Origin: Lingula anatina
Lineage: Eukaryota > Brachiopoda > Lingulata > Lingulida > Lingulidae
Assembly (NCBI RefSeq): GCF_001039355.2
Contig: NW_019775713.1
Location: 573,620 to 637,619 of the forward strand
DNA length: 64,000 nt
Reading direction: 5' to 3'
In this document: one piece after another, positions 62,129 to 64,000 of the stretch
Position numbering within the stretch: the stretch's first letter is position 1
How the letters are laid out: each line of letters opens with the position of its first letter
The notes under the pieces: model-generated
Databases searched by the model: none
What the model was told of the DNA's origin: nothing
What the model saw: only the letters and a program-made list of their open reading frames with translations
Program-made: the position numbers and the translations under genes

Positions 62129-64000
62129 ATTGCGGTTTTCCTTTTTACTGTAGATATATCTTGACTTTACAACACAGCAGTATAACTGATATGCAGTGCC
62201 GGAATTCCATGTCCACTACAAGCATAGCTTGTTTTCTGTTATGGCAGTTTATCGGACGTGTGACTTCTGTGCGTACTTGTATCGCGGACCTCTCAGTCGT
62301 ATCGATCACCAAGACTTCTTAGATCTTCTCAGTACCTGGCGAGCTATTCAAAAATTACCAAAAGGCGCCTTAGAGGGTAACTATTAACGAATCAGATAGC
62401 CGAGTGTCCTTGGGTCCCCTGAAGCAGCATGCGACATCTAATCTACTTGTCCAAAGCAGAGTTAATAAGGATTTATTCTGAGATCGCTAGGTTCAAATGT
62501 ATAGCAGATTGATTACAAAAATCCGATGACGCTGCTGAGTATCTTCGTGTCCCTGTTGTGACTCCCTCGCTTGAAGCTTCAAGATTGCTCTGTTGTCTAC
62601 TTTTTAGTGGGTTCTTTTTTAAACGCGTCAAGGGTATTAATAGCTCCGGGTAATCAATCAAATTGACTTTTCCTATGCATAAGTATCTGGAAATAGTTTC
62701 TTGACAACAGAAAAATTGCTCTCTTACTGTTCAAGCAATGAAGGTAGCAGGAACGCGCTGATTTTTCTTAAGATTCCGGTCTGAGACTGTCAGTTAATGT
62801 TCAGATTTAACTTTCAAACTACATTGCATAAGACCAGCTTTTTTCAGTATTGAACGTTCTTATGGGTAATCCGCACTTAACCTATTGATCCGATCTGCGG
62901 CGCCCTTCCAGGCTCGGCGCGGTGCGTCAGTCGTCGTTTATTTGGACGGTATTAATTAGGATCCTAGGGTGTCAACGTGCGTCACGAGGACGGTAGTAAA
63001 ATAAGAGCAAATGTGCCAGCGCTCAGTCCGAATCTGGAGATGTAGCCAAAATACCCAGTGTCTGCGCGAATACTTACTCTCATCTATAAAAATCATTGGC
63101 CGGTCTCTGAAAGTAGTAGTAAACCTACTCCTGTTTCTGATCAGCGCATTTTAGTCGAAAGCGGACAGTTTTCCTTTAGGCATGCGCGTACTCTGAGCGA
63201 TAAATGGATTAGTTACGACCAGCACGAGTGTGTTAAGTCTCGGCTGGACATCGTGTTGTCAGTCTGTTTTCTGTAACCAGATCGGTCAGTTGCCGGCTGA
63301 CCATTTCTTGACCATTTCTTGTTGTGCGAGTATGCTCCCATGTCGCTTGTCTTGTGAACCATTTAGAGAAAATTTTCCGGGCGTCTGGGCTGTCAGAAAT
63401 CGAAGGGCCAGGGATCAACCTTTCTGAGTGCGCTTATTATTTGTTCAGCGAGCTGTTTATTTACAAATGTCTTTATCCGAACCGACATAAGGTACTACAA
63501 TGATTTCCTAATCCTTATATGCTAATAGCGTATAAATGCCTTTCACTCTTTCAATGCCGTTCAAATGTCCGTGGATTTTAGTTGAATCACTGAATACATG
63601 ACTGTTCAAATCGGTAGAACACGAATAGATGCAGATAAGCACAGGGAAATACTGGCGCTTTACTGCAGAGGCTATATACATTCTTATTGCTATAACCTAA
63701 CCAATACAATCGAATTTTCATTTTGACGCTAAGATTTGGCTTAATTGTCTTAAGGACAGGGAAAATATCGCGCTGTGTATAAATTGCATTACCCTGTAAA
63801 TTGCGCTGACGCGAGGGCATGTAAATTGGATAAACTAATTGTGGAAAACATTCGCCTTGTATGACATTATGAGAACCGTCCTCAGCAGTCCAGATATAAA
63901 TCTCATTTGGATAGAGTTGTATTTCAATATTTCTTTAAATGATAAAACGATTATAAATGTAGCAGCATGCAATAGTTCGTGAGTCAGTATATGAGTTGTA
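62129..64000. other. 5' flank of the - receptor
   Basis: No gene recognised. A short CpG-rich stretch at about 62890-62945 could be promoter DNA or the 5' UTR region of the - gene. No TATA box can be tied to a start. Confidence 0.4.

Overview
The window is genomic DNA from an intron-rich animal: consensus GT-AG introns, AT-rich spacers, many microsatellites, homopolymer runs and short non-autonomous repeats. Two near-identical 3.6-4.0 kb blocks each meet at a single N, which looks like unmerged alleles in the assembly of a very heterozygous genome, as is common for marine invertebrates. The species cannot be named from the sequence alone.

The only genes that can be built exon by exon are two class C G-protein-coupled receptors of the GABA-B type. 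They lie tail to tail with 693 bp between their stop codons. The + strand gene has 14 coding exons between 21388 and 37752 and encodes 1307 residues. The - strand gene has 15 coding exons from 62128 down to 38446 and encodes 1133 residues. Each has a signal peptide, a Venus-flytrap ligand domain, seven membrane helices ending in a (V/I)PK motif, a coiled coil and a long cytoplasmic tail. All exon joins keep frame. Twelve of the 13 introns of the + gene match the - gene in both position and phase, so the pair arose by an old duplication. The - product resembles GABBR2 most. The + product is more divergent: it has lost the TM3 cysteine of the conserved TM3-ECL2 disulfide and has one GC-AG intron. 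By hand alignment both lack several GABA-contacting residues of GABBR1, so they look like orphan or modulatory subunits rather than GABA-binding ones. Both proteins end in a class I PDZ-ligand motif.

Layout: 1-8050, a 4-kb block present twice around the single N at 4021. 8051-21387, a gene-free spacer with a 131-bp tandem repeat, microsatellites, two inverted-repeat elements, an isolated exon-like sequence and a CTCF-like motif near the + gene. 21388-37752, + gene, whose 8.7-kb intron 1 contains a 596-bp gap. 37753-38445, shared 3' region. 38446-62128, - gene, whose 15-kb intron 1 holds the second duplicated block (48606-55977), inverted-repeat elements and a 415-bp gap. 62129-64000, 5' flank of the - gene. 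No RNA gene, CRISPR array or autonomous transposon was seen.
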